Below, piece after piece: positions 34,798 through 43,560 of a stretch of 56,563 nt of DNA. Location: the NCBI GenBank assembly GCA_051745395.1, contig JBNJEA010000005.1, positions 1-56,563 of the forward strand, read 5' to 3'. Each line of letters starts with the position of its first letter. Position 1 is the first letter of the stretch. The position numbers and the translations under genes are program-made. The notes under the pieces were generated by a model, which saw only the letters and a list, made by a program, of their open reading frames with translations, was not told the DNA's origin and searched no databases. Source of the DNA: JBNJEA01 sp051745395 (GTDB lineage: Bacteria > Desulfobacterota > Desulfobacteria > Desulfobacterales > Desulfosalsimonadaceae).

Positions 34798-34826
34798 TTT
34801 GTAACCAAAACCCGTACAACTGTCAA
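34798..34826 (-). promoter_or_regulatory. rplM-rpsI promoter
   Basis: On the minus strand, TTGACA (34826-34821), 17-bp spacer, TACAAA (34803-34798), about 33 bp upstream of the rplM start codon. Confidence 0.65.
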
Positions 34827-34913
34827 GAAAAAAACAGCGATTTGAACCGCGGATACAAGCCGTCGCAAAAGCGGGCCCTGTTTCGGATTCACGCGTCAGG
34901 AAAGGAAGTGATC

Positions 34914-35540
34914 ATGACAGATTTGGAAATCGAGGTCAAATTCTATATTGCCGACCCCCAAACAATCCGGCAGCAGCTCGATGCCCTTGGCGCGGTTTTT
35001 ACAGACCGTTGCACGGAAAACAATATCCGATTTGAGGATGCGGGCCGGTCATTGATTGAAAAAAACGCCCTGCTCCGGCTCCGGCAAACCGATACCGCCT
35101 GTATTTTAACCTACAAAGGCGAGCCCCCCGACACCTCCGAGGCCCCTGCCGGGTTTAAAACCTACCGGGAATGGGAGGTCACGGTAGACGATTTTGACGC
35201 CATGTACCGGATTCTGGGCGCTATCGGGTTTGCGCCGGCCCAGCGGTACGAAAAAATCCGGGAAACCTACGTCCTGGCCGGGGCCACCGTCTGCATAGAC
35301 CATATGCCCTACGGCGATTTCCTGGAAATCGAGGGGCCGCCCGGCGCCATCCGCCGGATGGCTAAACAGCTCGGGCTGGACTGGCACGAACGTATCCTGG
35401 AAAACTATCTGGCCATTTTCGACCGGCTCAAGGCCGAATGCCACCTAAATTTCCGGGACGTAACATTTGAAAATTTCAAAGACGTAGAACTGGATTTCAG
35501 CCGCTACGCCGCCCGCTTTACCGCCGGCGGCGGAACGTAA
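34914..35540 (+). CDS. cyaB: Class IV adenylate cyclase / CYTH-fold phosphatase-like protein
   Basis: A CYTH (triphosphate tunnel) protein of 208 residues. It carries the ExExK-type motif in LEIEVKFYI at the N-terminus, LLRLRQTD, CILTYKGEPP, REWEVTVDD, CIDHMPYGDFLEIEGPPGAI and a closing alpha-helical part. In this family the class IV cyclase and thiamine/inorganic triphosphatase activities are hard to tell apart from sequence, so either substrate is possible. ATG 34914 has AAGGAAG just upstream; a TTG at 34842 would add 24 basic residues and is not favoured. It is a single gene, divergent from rplM and convergent with the SAM hydroxide adenosyltransferase gene. Confidence 0.85.
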   Translation: MTDLEIEVKFYIADPQTIRQQLDALGAVFTDRCTENNIRFEDAGRSLIEKNALLRLRQTDTACILTYKGEPPDTSEAPAGFKTYREWEVTVDDFDAMYRILGAIGFAPAQRYEKIRETYVLAGATVCIDHMPYGDFLEIEGPPGAIRRMAKQLGLDWHERILENYLAIFDRLKAECHLNFRDVTFENFKDVELDFSRYAARFTAGGGT

Positions 35541-35556
35541 CGAAGAAAAAATCGCT

Positions 35557-36360
35557 TTATAAACAAACCCTTATTTTGTCGCCGCGTCCTTTACGGAAAT
35601 ATCCGGCCGCATCGCCGCCATTGACTGAAATTTCGAGCATATCGCCGCTGCCGATGATCGCCAGGGGCCGGTTTGACGGAACCGACCGATAGGTTTCGCA
35701 AATCCCGGCGATCTCGCCGTCATCGATCCGGACTTTCACCCGATGTGCGGCGTCGCCGCCGAATGCGGCGTAAATATCGTTTGTGCCGATATTGGTGATC
35801 AGGTTGCCGAACCGGTCCACCGCGATGACCGTGCCCGCCAGACACCCATCGTCATCCATGGCCGGAGCGGAGACCTCGAGCCGGACAAGGTCATCCACAG
35901 ACAACGACGGGCCGAAACGGGCCATGGATTTGCCGGCGGCCAGATGCGCGGCCACCGGGGAAAAAATATCCCGGCCGTGAAAGGTCCGGCTGACGGGATG
36001 GCAAAAATACTCCGGGTTTTTTACGCTCACCGCGTGCGCGCCGGCCTCGGCGTCCACCACCGGTGTCAGCACCCCGTTGTCCGGTGCCACAAAGATCCGG
36101 TTGCCGGTTTTCACCGCCACAATCTGCCGGGCGCCGCCCACGCCCGGGTCCACGACCACCACGTAGACGGTGTTATCGGGAAAATACCGATAAGACGAAT
36201 ACAGCGCGTAGGCGGCCCCGGCAATATCCTGGGGAGCGATCCGGTGGGTCAGGTCCACGATTTTCGCAGACGGCAAAACCGACAGGATAACGCCTTTCAT
36301 GACCCCCGCATAGGGATCGGATAACCCGAAATCGGTCAGGAGGGCAATAACAGCGGCCAT
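35557..36360 (-). CDS. SAM hydroxide adenosyltransferase (DUF62 / SAM hydrolase)
   Basis: 267 residues of the DUF62 family, which splits S-adenosylmethionine to adenosine and methionine using a hydroxide, and is related to fluorinase and chlorinase. Typical blocks are IALLTDFGLSDPYAGVMKGV, VDLTHRIAPQDIAGAAYAL, VVVVDPGVGGAR, FVAPDNGVLT, FHGRDIFSPVAAHLA and VIAVDRFGNLITNI. The halogenase-specific loop is not evident, so the hydrolase reading is preferred. It lies 36 nt after ruvB on the same strand and may be co-transcribed with ruvA-ruvB. Confidence 0.88.
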   Translation of the reverse strand: MAAVIALLTDFGLSDPYAGVMKGVILSVLPSAKIVDLTHRIAPQDIAGAAYALYSSYRYFPDNTVYVVVVDPGVGGARQIVAVKTGNRIFVAPDNGVLTPVVDAEAGAHAVSVKNPEYFCHPVSRTFHGRDIFSPVAAHLAAGKSMARFGPSLSVDDLVRLEVSAPAMDDDGCLAGTVIAVDRFGNLITNIGTNDIYAAFGGDAAHRVKVRIDDGEIAGICETYRSVPSNRPLAIIGSGDMLEISVNGGDAAGYFRKGRGDKIRVCL

Positions 36361-36396
36361 GGGATGAATTCGGAAAACTGCTCCATTTAAGGGTTG

Positions 36397-37425
36397 TCAG
36401 TCCTGCGGATAGCCCAGATGCCGGAAGGCGGAATCCGAGGCTTTGCGCCCCGAAGAAGTGCGCATGATCAGGCCGGTTTTGAGCAGGTAGGGTTCAACGA
36501 CATCAACCAGCGTATCGGTTTCTTCCTGCAGGGTGGCGGCCACGGCATCAATGCCCACGGGCCCGCCCCGGTAAAAAGTGATAATGGTTTCGAGATACCG
36601 CCGATCCAGCGCGGTTAAGCCCAGCGCATCCACCCCTTCAAGCGTCAACGCCTCGGCGACCGCCCGCTCGTCAATCACGCCGTTGCAGCGCACCTGGGCG
36701 TAATCGCGAACCCGTTTGAGCAGCCGATTGGCAATGCGCGGCGTGCCCCGCGATCGCGCGGCCAGCATCCCCGCCCCGCTTTGGTTGACCTGCAGGTTCA
36801 ATAAAACCGCCGAACGGCGGATAATGCTTTCCAGATCAGCGGTCTCGTAAAAATCCAGACTTCGAAAAATGCCGAATCGGTGACGCAGGGGTGAGGACAA
36901 AAGCCCCACCCGCGTGGTGGCCCCCACAAGTACGAACTGCTTTAATCGAAAGCGGTGACTGCGGGCATTGACACCCTTGTCAAAGACAAAATCAATGGCA
37001 AAGTCCTCCATGGCGGGATACAGCAGCTCTTCCACGGCCTTGGGCAACCGGTGGATTTCATCGACAAAAAAGACATCGCCGGTTTCCAGCCGGGTGAGCA
37101 TTCCGATTAAATCCCCGCCTTTTTCCAGGGCCGGCCCGGAGGTGACCACCAGCTTGCCGCCCATCTCGTTGGCGATAATGTGGGCCAGCGTCGTCTTGCC
37201 GAGCCCCGGCGGGCCGTGAAACAGTACGTGATCGAGTGCTTCGCCCCGCTGCCGGGCAGCTTCTATGCCGATCTGCAGGGTTTCGATGGTTTCCTTCTGA
37301 CCGATATACTCCGAGAGTTTTTCGGGGCGTAGGGAAACGATTTCGGGTTCGGTGTCCACCGGAAGCCGGTCATTGGACACAATGCCCTGGCTGTAAGTAG
37401 AAAATGTAAAGCCGTTTTCATTCAT
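36397..37425 (-). CDS. ruvB: Holliday junction branch migration ATPase RuvB
   Basis: AAA+ motor of the RuvAB complex. 342 residues with RPEKLSEYIGQKETIETL, Walker A FHGPPGLGKTTLAHIIANEM, Walker B FFVDEIHRL, sensor region LVGATTRVGLLSSPLRHRFG and the winged-helix part GLTALDRRYLETIITFYRGG. The ATG overlaps the ruvA stop by 4 nt (ATGA), so the two are coupled. Confidence 0.98.
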   Translation of the reverse strand: MNENGFTFSTYSQGIVSNDRLPVDTEPEIVSLRPEKLSEYIGQKETIETLQIGIEAARQRGEALDHVLFHGPPGLGKTTLAHIIANEMGGKLVVTSGPALEKGGDLIGMLTRLETGDVFFVDEIHRLPKAVEELLYPAMEDFAIDFVFDKGVNARSHRFRLKQFVLVGATTRVGLLSSPLRHRFGIFRSLDFYETADLESIIRRSAVLLNLQVNQSGAGMLAARSRGTPRIANRLLKRVRDYAQVRCNGVIDERAVAEALTLEGVDALGLTALDRRYLETIITFYRGGPVGIDAVAATLQEETDTLVDVVEPYLLKTGLIMRTSSGRKASDSAFRHLGYPQD

Positions 37426-38072
37426 GGTTGGTCGTTTCCACCGGCTGTCTGACCGCGGTAGACTTCGTCGAAAAGAGCCTCGGGGTTTTCAATCTCGGGT
37501 TTCCGCTGCAAGGCCGCGTTGACCAGTTCCCGGGCTTCGGCCATACGGTGGCCGAGCTGTTCGACCAGCACCTCCACAACGCGGCCGGCAAAATCCGGAT
37601 TCGAATCCGGGGCCGGGCAGACGGCTTCCGACTCTTGTCCGGCTTCCCGGATCAACGCGAATTTTGAAGTGCGGCCGTGCAGCGTGGCGATGATTTTGTT
37701 GGCCATCCGCTCGCCGATGCCGCTGAGCCGCTTTAACACGTTGATATCCTTGGCCTCTATGGCCCTGGCAATCTCGGTAACCGGCAGGTTCAGCGCCTTT
37801 ACCGCCTTTAGGGGGCCGATGGTCTCGACAGATATAAACAATTGGAAAAACTCGCGTTCCGCTTCCAGATGAAACCCGATTAATACCGGTTTGGGCTGAT
37901 GTTCGGTCTGGTGATAATAAATGTAGAGCGAAAGGTCATCGCCGGCATCACAAGGCGCCAGGCTTTCCATGACAAAGGCGGGCACCAGGATTTCGTAGCC
38001 GACCTGACAGACCAGCAAATGAATCCGATCGGTTTCTTTTTTCAGGAGCTGGCCTTCGAGATAAACAATCAT
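37422..38072 (-). CDS. ruvA: Holliday junction DNA-binding protein RuvA
   Basis: Holliday-junction binding subunit that tethers RuvB. ATG 38072 gives the family start MIVYLEGQLLKKETDRIHLL and 216 residues; a TTG at 38096 would add eight. The OB-like N-terminal domain is followed by helix-hairpin-helix motifs (LKAVKALNLP and LKRLSGIGERMANKIIATLHGR), an acidic, variable linker and the C-terminal RuvB-binding domain (VVEVLVEQLGHRMAEARELV). The linker is somewhat longer than in E. coli RuvA. Confidence 0.96.
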   Translation of the reverse strand: MIVYLEGQLLKKETDRIHLLVCQVGYEILVPAFVMESLAPCDAGDDLSLYIYYHQTEHQPKPVLIGFHLEAEREFFQLFISVETIGPLKAVKALNLPVTEIARAIEAKDINVLKRLSGIGERMANKIIATLHGRTSKFALIREAGQESEAVCPAPDSNPDFAGRVVEVLVEQLGHRMAEARELVNAALQRKPEIENPEALFDEVYRGQTAGGNDQP

Positions 38073-38489
38073 CGCCGCAACGCGCTTTTTATCCAATAGA
38101 GGGTTTTGCTTCTATAGTCCCGGGCGACGGCTTGCCAAACTCGTAAAAAGCTCTTTATTCCGTCGCGGCGGTATTTTTGCAGAAAGTAAGTCCTGTGGCA
38201 CCTTGGCTGACCGGCGACGCGAAAAAGGAGTTTCCTCGCTCCAGGCGCCGAACAGAGGCGCAATTTCCGCTCGGAAACCCACTTTTCAACGCCGCCGTCA
38301 GGGCAACAGAGTACAATTCCGTCAAAGCGCAAAAAGAGACTTCCTTGGAAACAATTCCCTCCCGGTTTTCGCCCGGGAGACCGAGCCGACCAGTAACTCT
38401 TAGGCCGGGTTAATTTGTTAAGACTTTGATTTTTTTACCTTATACCTTTAACCCAAAACCTTACACCTCGAGTTCCTTAGAAATCAATT
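38073..38489. other. Gap between ruvC and ruvA
   Basis: An unusually long 417-bp gap inside the ruv cluster. An 87-codon minus-strand frame (38069-38332) overlaps the ruvA start and has no family features, so it is not called. The left part is C/G-rich with short inverted segments but no clean hairpin. The right end (38437-38475) carries a copy of the CCTTA/ACCTTT-type repeat. Confidence 0.5.
38437..38475. repeat. Degenerate ACCTTAxACCTTTAACCC-type repeat
   Basis: ACCTTATACCTTTAACCC, then AAAACCTTACACCTCGAG. This resembles the GGTTTAAGG/CCTTAAACC arms in the odhA-odhB gap (8084-8246), again placed right after a gene end (ruvC, 15 bp away). Confidence 0.55.
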
Positions 38490-38987
38490 TTAACAATTGC
38501 ACCCCTTGGCCATATCGCACCGGTACAGCCCCACCATGGCCAAAGCCAGTGCATCGGATGCATGGGAGGGAGAGATAGCATCAGGGTGATTAAGCCGCTG
38601 CCGGACACATTCCTGCAATTGGTGTTTGCCGGCATTTCCGTTTCCGGTCAGCACCTGCTTGGCCTCCCGGACGGCCACCTCCCAGACCGGCACCGCGGCC
38701 CGGCATCCAGCCAGCAGGATCACGCCGATAACCTTTCCCAGGGTAATACCGGATTTCGGATATTTCTGCAGGGAAAAGACGTCTTCGACCACCATGACAT
38801 CCGGCCCAATGTCGCCGATAATCCGTTCAATTTCTTCGTGGATATGCCGCAGCCGATCCGGCAGCGGGTGCCGGGCGGCTGTCTGAATTGTACCGTAAGA
38901 ATAATGGCGGACCGTCAACCCCGTGCCCTCGACCACGGCAATGCCGGTGGCTGCCAGGCCGGGGTCGATACCGAAGACTTTCACCAT
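38490..38987 (-). CDS. ruvC: Holliday junction resolvase RuvC
   Basis: Endonuclease that cuts Holliday junctions. About 165 residues with the catalytic acids in FGIDPGLAATGIAVVEG, VVEDVFSLQKYPKSG and SPSHASDALALAM. ATG 38987 is preferred to the adjacent TTG. The gap to ruvA is 417 bp, so ruvC may be read separately from ruvAB although gene order is ruvC-ruvA-ruvB. It follows the tol-pal operon on the same strand. Confidence 0.96.
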   Translation of the reverse strand: MVKVFGIDPGLAATGIAVVEGTGLTVRHYSYGTIQTAARHPLPDRLRHIHEEIERIIGDIGPDVMVVEDVFSLQKYPKSGITLGKVIGVILLAGCRAAVPVWEVAVREAKQVLTGNGNAGKHQLQECVRQRLNHPDAISPSHASDALALAMVGLYRCDMAKGCNC

Positions 38988-39058
38988 CAATGTTTTGGCT
39001 CATTGGAAAGAAAAATTTCGTTACCGCCTTCATATAAACGAGTCGTTAAAACAAACCG

Positions 39059-39901
39059 CTATTCGATTTTGGCGATCTGCCGCTTGGCAATTTTGGCCTC
39101 GTTGCTGTCGGGATACTTCTGGATCAACTCCTTTAAAATCAAGCGGGCATTGGCATTTTCCCCAAGCTTGTGAAAGGAAATGCCCTGCTTGAGATAGGCC
39201 GCCGGCACTTTGTTGCCTTCGGGGTACTCATTGATCACCTTTTCGTATTCCAGGATGGCCTTTTCATACCATTTTTCTTCAAAATAGATTTCCCCGATCC
39301 AGAAACGGGCGTTATCGGCTTTTTCCGAGTCCTCATATTTTTTTAAAAAGATCTGAAACCCCTGAAGCGCCGGATCATGTTCGCCATCATCAAACATCTG
39401 CTTGGCCACATCGTATAACTGCTCCTCGGTCAAATCCTTGAGTTCCTTCTTGTCGGGATACTGGGATTCGGCGCGCGCCTTGAACTTATCGGTCGACTCC
39501 ATCCCCATAAACGATTCAAGGCGGGTCAGGCGCGTGTCATGAAATGCGATGCTTTGAATGTTTTTGTCGATACTGGCTTTGGCCTGCTGCAACTGCTGCT
39601 GCAATGCCTGGATCTTTTCCCGCATCTCGAATTGGGATTCCTCAACACTGCCCCTGATTTTTCGGACATCGGATTTTAAGTCGTAAAATTGCGCATCCAC
39701 GCTGGCCACGACTTCCCGCAGGTCATTGCGCTGGTCTTTTTGGCCCGCAGCCTGGGATTGCAGCGACGCCAACGACTCCTTTAATTGACGGTTTTGTTTT
39801 TCAAGACCGGCGATGCGTCCGTCGAGTTGCCGGAAATCCGACTGCGTTGCACAGCCGGTCATCACCATCACCGCCGCCATAAAGCAAAAAATCTTTCGCA
39901 T
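39059..39901 (-). CDS. cpoB: Cell division coordinator CpoB / YbgF-like tetratricopeptide protein
   Basis: 280 residues. The N-terminus MRKIFCFMAAVMVMTGCATQ has a lipobox-like VMTGC, so this is probably a lipoprotein, unlike E. coli CpoB, which is soluble. A long trimerising coiled coil follows (about 25-125, QLKESLASLQSQAAGQKDQR), then three TPR units (YDVAKQMFDDGEHDPALQGF, ARFWIGEIYFEEKWYEKAIL, and AAYLKQGISFHKLGENANAR). In E. coli CpoB links Tol-Pal to peptidoglycan synthesis at the septum. It is the last gene of tolQRAB-pal-cpoB, 102 nt after pal. Confidence 0.9.
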   Translation of the reverse strand: MRKIFCFMAAVMVMTGCATQSDFRQLDGRIAGLEKQNRQLKESLASLQSQAAGQKDQRNDLREVVASVDAQFYDLKSDVRKIRGSVEESQFEMREKIQALQQQLQQAKASIDKNIQSIAFHDTRLTRLESFMGMESTDKFKARAESQYPDKKELKDLTEEQLYDVAKQMFDDGEHDPALQGFQIFLKKYEDSEKADNARFWIGEIYFEEKWYEKAILEYEKVINEYPEGNKVPAAYLKQGISFHKLGENANARLILKELIQKYPDSNEAKIAKRQIAKIE

Positions 39902-40003
39902 CGTAATTGCGCCTGTTCCCTGATGACAAAATTGGGGTTAAAGCAATCATTTGTAACAACAAGCCGGTCAGCCGCCCTGTATCACTGCTGAAAAAGCGGT
40001 TTT

Positions 40004-40600
40004 CTATCGAATCCGAAATTCCACCCGCCGGTTCTTGGCCCATGCGTCGGGATTTTGACCGGAAACCGCCGGCTGCTCTTCACCGTAGCTGATGGTAATC
40101 AAACGCGATGCGTCCACCCCGGCATTGACCAGAAAATCCTTGACGCTTTCGGCACGCCGCGAACCCAGCGCCAGATTGTATTCCTCGGTGCCCCGCTCGT
40201 CGCAGTGGCCTTCTATGATAACGGTGGATTCCGTGTTTTCGCGCAGCCACCGGGCCTTTTCCCGGAGCCGGTTCCGCGCCTGTTCGGACAGGGATGCGTC
40301 ATCAAAGGCGAAATAAATGTTGCGCGATACAAACTGCTCTTTTTCCTTCTCCGCTTCGGCCTTCTGCTCGGCCTTCTCGCGGGCACGGCGCTTTTGCTCG
40401 AGATCTTCTTCGCCAAGCTCGCCTTCTTTTTCTCCGACCTCAGCACCCTTCTGGCCTTCTTCGCCGCTATCCGGTTCCACCTGCTGCTCGTCGGTCGGCT
40501 GGTCGGGACCGGGCCCCTGCTTTGCACACGATACGGTAAAAACCAGCATCATCGCCATTGCCATGAGCAAACCGAATTGAAGGCATCGTTTCTTTGTCAT
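40004..40600 (-). CDS. pal: Peptidoglycan-associated lipoprotein Pal
   Basis: Outer-membrane lipoprotein that grips peptidoglycan and interacts with TolB. ATG 40600 has a GAAGAGGAT ribosome-binding site and begins a lipoprotein signal with lipobox FTVSC. A Glu/Lys-rich coiled segment of about 70 residues (EEDLEQKRRAREKAEQKAEA) precedes the OmpA-like domain IYFAFDDASLSEQARNRL, the peptidoglycan-binding GHCDERGTEEYNLALGSRRA, and AKNRRVEFRIR. The total is 198 residues; the charged insert is longer than in E. coli Pal (173). The frame is open for 85 more codons upstream, but this extension has no signal sequence at its start. Confidence 0.96.
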   Translation of the reverse strand: MTKKRCLQFGLLMAMAMMLVFTVSCAKQGPGPDQPTDEQQVEPDSGEEGQKGAEVGEKEGELGEEDLEQKRRAREKAEQKAEAEKEKEQFVSRNIYFAFDDASLSEQARNRLREKARWLRENTESTVIIEGHCDERGTEEYNLALGSRRAESVKDFLVNAGVDASRLITISYGEEQPAVSGQNPDAWAKNRRVEFRIR

Positions 40601-40698
40601 ATCCTCTTCTCCTTGAACTGTTTTCGGGGTTGCGAAAGATTTAGCGTAAAACTCAAGATACCGCCATTTACCGATTGTAGCTATTACATCTTTTCCGA

Positions 40699-42033
40699 TT
40701 ACGGGTTTATCGGCGGCGACCAGGCAGGCAGCGACTGTTTGCCGGGCAGGTCGAGCAAAGGCCGCTGATCCGTTCCGGATGCCGTCATGACGAATATGTC
40801 TGACGATCCGTTGCGAGTGGAGGAAAATACAATCAGGCTCCCGTCCGGTGACCAACTGGGCGATTCATTGTTGCCGGCCTCGCGGGTCAACTGCTTGCGC
40901 TCGCCGCCGTCGGTGTCGATGACATAGATATCGGTCCGCCCGCCCTGCATGCCGGAATATACGATTTTATCGCCGGACGGCGACCAGTCGGGCTGGGTAT
41001 TGTATTTGCCCTTGAAAGTCAAGCGTCGCGTATCCCCGTTTTCCATGTTTCTGATATAGATCTGGGGAGATCCGGATCGGTTGGAGACAAAAGCCATAAA
41101 CTTTGCGTCCGGGGAAAATGTCGGAGATACGTCAACTCCCCAGCTATTGGTTATCCTTTTAACAATTTTTCCCTTAGGGGTCAAAAGATAAATCTCTTCG
41201 TCGCCTTCATGGGAAAGGGTGGCGGCGATCTTCGACTGACCCGGCACCCAGGCCGGCGCGATGTTAACACCGGCAAAACTGATCACTTTCGCCTGATTTT
41301 TACCGGAAAGCGACTGAATATAAATATCGGGGCTGCCCTCCTGATACGATGTATAGGCAAGCGATCGGCCGTCGGGCGACCAGGACGGAAACAACAGAAT
41401 TTCCTGGGCATCGGTGACCCGATGGGGGTTGTGGCCGTCAAAATCGCAGACGTAGAGGAACTTGCCCTCTTTTTCTGCGGAAACAAAGGCGATACGGCTG
41501 TTAAAAATCCCTGTATCGCCGGTAAGCCGGGAGATCACGGCCCTGGAAAATTTCAAAGACATCTTTCGAAGGTCACCGATGTCGCCGGTATAACGCTTGC
41601 CCACCAACAGCTCACCGCGGAAGGGATCAAACAGCCGAAACTCCATCTGCAGCACCTGGCTCTCGAGGCGAATGCCGCCGGTGATCAACAGTTCAGTGCC
41701 GATATCGGTCCAGTTTTTAAAATTCACCGCATCGGCGGTAATGCCGTTGTCTTTCGGGCGTTCGAGAAAGGCGTCCCGGTCGATGACTTTGAAATAACCG
41801 GTAAAAGCCAGTGACCGGGAAACCATTTCAGCCGCCCGCTCCGCCGTTTTTTTTGCCGCATCGCTGTCGGTAGCGGTTTTGAATTCCGGCACAGCCAGGG
41901 GGATTTTTTTTAAAAACGGCTCACTGATGTTAATATAATCGTATTGCGCAAAACACCGCCCCCCCATCACCAGAAAAAAAAGCAGAATCAGGGGAAAAAT
42001 GCGGCAAAAAGCCTGCTTGCACCGGATATTCAT
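40699..42033 (-). CDS. tolB: Tol-Pal system periplasmic protein TolB
   Basis: Periplasmic beta-propeller of the Tol-Pal system. ATG 42033 is favoured since it opens straight into a signal peptide (MNIRCKQAFCRIFPLILLFF, ending near CFAQYD); ATG 42078 would add 15 residues. The N-terminal alpha/beta domain (INISEPFLKKIPLAVPEF, FKVIDRDAFLERPKDNGIT) precedes repeated propeller blades of the PSWSPDGRSLAYTS type, five of which are clear. About 444 residues, normal for the family. It lies between tolA and pal as usual. Confidence 0.96.
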   Translation of the reverse strand: MNIRCKQAFCRIFPLILLFFLVMGGRCFAQYDYINISEPFLKKIPLAVPEFKTATDSDAAKKTAERAAEMVSRSLAFTGYFKVIDRDAFLERPKDNGITADAVNFKNWTDIGTELLITGGIRLESQVLQMEFRLFDPFRGELLVGKRYTGDIGDLRKMSLKFSRAVISRLTGDTGIFNSRIAFVSAEKEGKFLYVCDFDGHNPHRVTDAQEILLFPSWSPDGRSLAYTSYQEGSPDIYIQSLSGKNQAKVISFAGVNIAPAWVPGQSKIAATLSHEGDEEIYLLTPKGKIVKRITNSWGVDVSPTFSPDAKFMAFVSNRSGSPQIYIRNMENGDTRRLTFKGKYNTQPDWSPSGDKIVYSGMQGGRTDIYVIDTDGGERKQLTREAGNNESPSWSPDGSLIVFSSTRNGSSDIFVMTASGTDQRPLLDLPGKQSLPAWSPPINP

Positions 42034-42204
42034 AAAATATTTTTCCGTTTTGTCGTCATCGGAAGATACCGGAATCATCGGCCCGATTGTTGAAAATATT
42101 GAAAGTATAATGTTATCATATCATCCAAACCCGTGAAATGCCAGATTTTTAAAAGCCCCCCCCTATTTGGTGCCCGAACGAAAACCGTCTTTTTCGTTCA
42201 GGCA

Positions 42205-43110
42205 CTATTTGAGCCCGCTCGGCGTAAAACCCAGCACCAAGTGGTAATACGGATATCCTTCGGGCAGCGGCGGCAGCGGATCGGATTTTTTGACCGTCTT
42301 GTATGCCGATTCATCGAGATAGTCGTTGCCGGAACGCTTTTCAAACCATACATCGGCGATGCTGCCGTCGGGCATGATCTTGATGACCAGCCGGCTTTCC
42401 AGGCCCCGGGTATTGCCGGCGAGTTTTTCCGAAAACGCCCAGTTGTTTTTCATTTCAACCGCCACTTCGGCCTGGTATACCTGCAACTGTGAATAATTCT
42501 GCTTCCTCCCCTCGCCGTCACCGGATTGCTCCGCATCCGATTTTTTCAAACGGCTTGCGTAGTCCAGGTCGTCGACGTCGCTTTTCATCTGCTCGATCCG
42601 GTTTTGCACCGATTGCGGCCGACTGCTTTCCGATTTTTCCGCCATCTGCCGGACCGCTTGATCAATCGCCTTTTCCCGCTGAAAGGTCTGTTTCTTCATC
42701 GACGTTTTGACCTTCTTTTCAGGGGCTTTTTCCGCGGATTTCTGCTCCGGGGTTTCCAGTACATAATCGGATGGGTCAAGCTGTTTTTCAACGCCCGATT
42801 TCACTGGCGGCGATTCGGGCTGATCCGGCCGGGGCGTGCTTTCTGCTTTTTTTTCCGACGAGGCCAACGACTCCGGCGATGGGGTCTGCATGCTTTCAGC
42901 CGTCGGCGCCGCCGGCTGCGGCTGCATACCCACCAACTCTACGTCAATGGTGTCGGCTCTGTCGAGCTCAACGCGCGGCGGCGAGCCGGACGGAGCAAAA
43001 ACAATCAATGCAAAAACGCAAAGGTGCAGGGCCATGGATGCGGCAAAGTAAACCAACCAGGTACGCAAGGGCTGTTCGGGTCGGTAAAAAGAAACGGCGT
43101 GTGATGTCAT
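42205..43110 (-). CDS. tolA: TolA-like / TonB C-terminal domain protein of the Tol system
   Basis: Inner-membrane protein spanning the periplasm to link TolQR energy to TolB/Pal. 301 residues: short cytoplasmic N-terminus, one membrane helix (LVYFAASMALHLCVFALIVF), a Pro/Glu/Ser-rich periplasmic rod with a Lys/Glu helical part (KAPEKKVKTSMKKQTFQREK), and a C-terminal TonB/TolA-type domain (VEMKNNWAFSEKL, RLVIKIMPDGSIADVWFEKR, SAYKTVKKSDPLPPLPEGYP). The assignment rests as much on position after tolQ-tolR as on sequence. The rod lacks the long Ala/Lys/Glu helix of E. coli TolA. Confidence 0.9.
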   Translation of the reverse strand: MTSHAVSFYRPEQPLRTWLVYFAASMALHLCVFALIVFAPSGSPPRVELDRADTIDVELVGMQPQPAAPTAESMQTPSPESLASSEKKAESTPRPDQPESPPVKSGVEKQLDPSDYVLETPEQKSAEKAPEKKVKTSMKKQTFQREKAIDQAVRQMAEKSESSRPQSVQNRIEQMKSDVDDLDYASRLKKSDAEQSGDGEGRKQNYSQLQVYQAEVAVEMKNNWAFSEKLAGNTRGLESRLVIKIMPDGSIADVWFEKRSGNDYLDESAYKTVKKSDPLPPLPEGYPYYHLVLGFTPSGLK

Positions 43111-43128
43111 GGAAAGACTTCTATTGAC

Positions 43129-43557
43129 TTACGATTCATCGGCTTTGCTGGCCGGGGCCGGTTCGGTGACGACGCCGAGCTTTTCCACGCCGGCGCCCCT
43201 GATTTCCGACATCACCTGCACCACCTTGCCATAGGCCACGTTTTGATCCGCCTTTAAAAACACTTCACGGGAACTGCGGTTTTCGAAAATCTTTTCCAGC
43301 TTTTCCCCCAGCGCATCCACGCCGACCTTGTAATCATTGATCAAGATGCGGCCCTTTTCGTTCACCGTGATTACCAGCGGTTCTTCATCGGGGGACAACT
43401 GCTGCGACTGGCGGGTCTCGGGCAACGTCACCCCCACACCCTGGACCATCATAGGGGCCGTGACCATGAAAATAATCAGCAGCACCAGCATGACATCGAC
43501 AAAAGGCGTTACGTTGATGTCCGACATCAAAGAGCCGTTGTTCTGATTTAGGGCCAT
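43129..43557 (-). CDS. tolR: TolR, ExbD/TolR family
   Basis: Proton-channel partner of TolQ. 142 residues with one membrane helix carrying the essential Asp in INVTPFVDVMLVLLIIFMVT and a periplasmic ExbD/TolR domain (VQGVGVTLPETRQSQ, RSSREVFLKADQNVAYGKVV). The start lies 3 nt after the tolQ stop. Confidence 0.95.
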   Translation of the reverse strand: MALNQNNGSLMSDINVTPFVDVMLVLLIIFMVTAPMMVQGVGVTLPETRQSQQLSPDEEPLVITVNEKGRILINDYKVGVDALGEKLEKIFENRSSREVFLKADQNVAYGKVVQVMSEIRGAGVEKLGVVTEPAPASKADES

Positions 43558-43560
43558 GGC

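Noticed and set aside
38069..38332. 87-codon minus-strand frame before ruvA
   Set aside because: Overlaps the ruvA start and shows no recognisable features; composition is that of random G+C-rich DNA.
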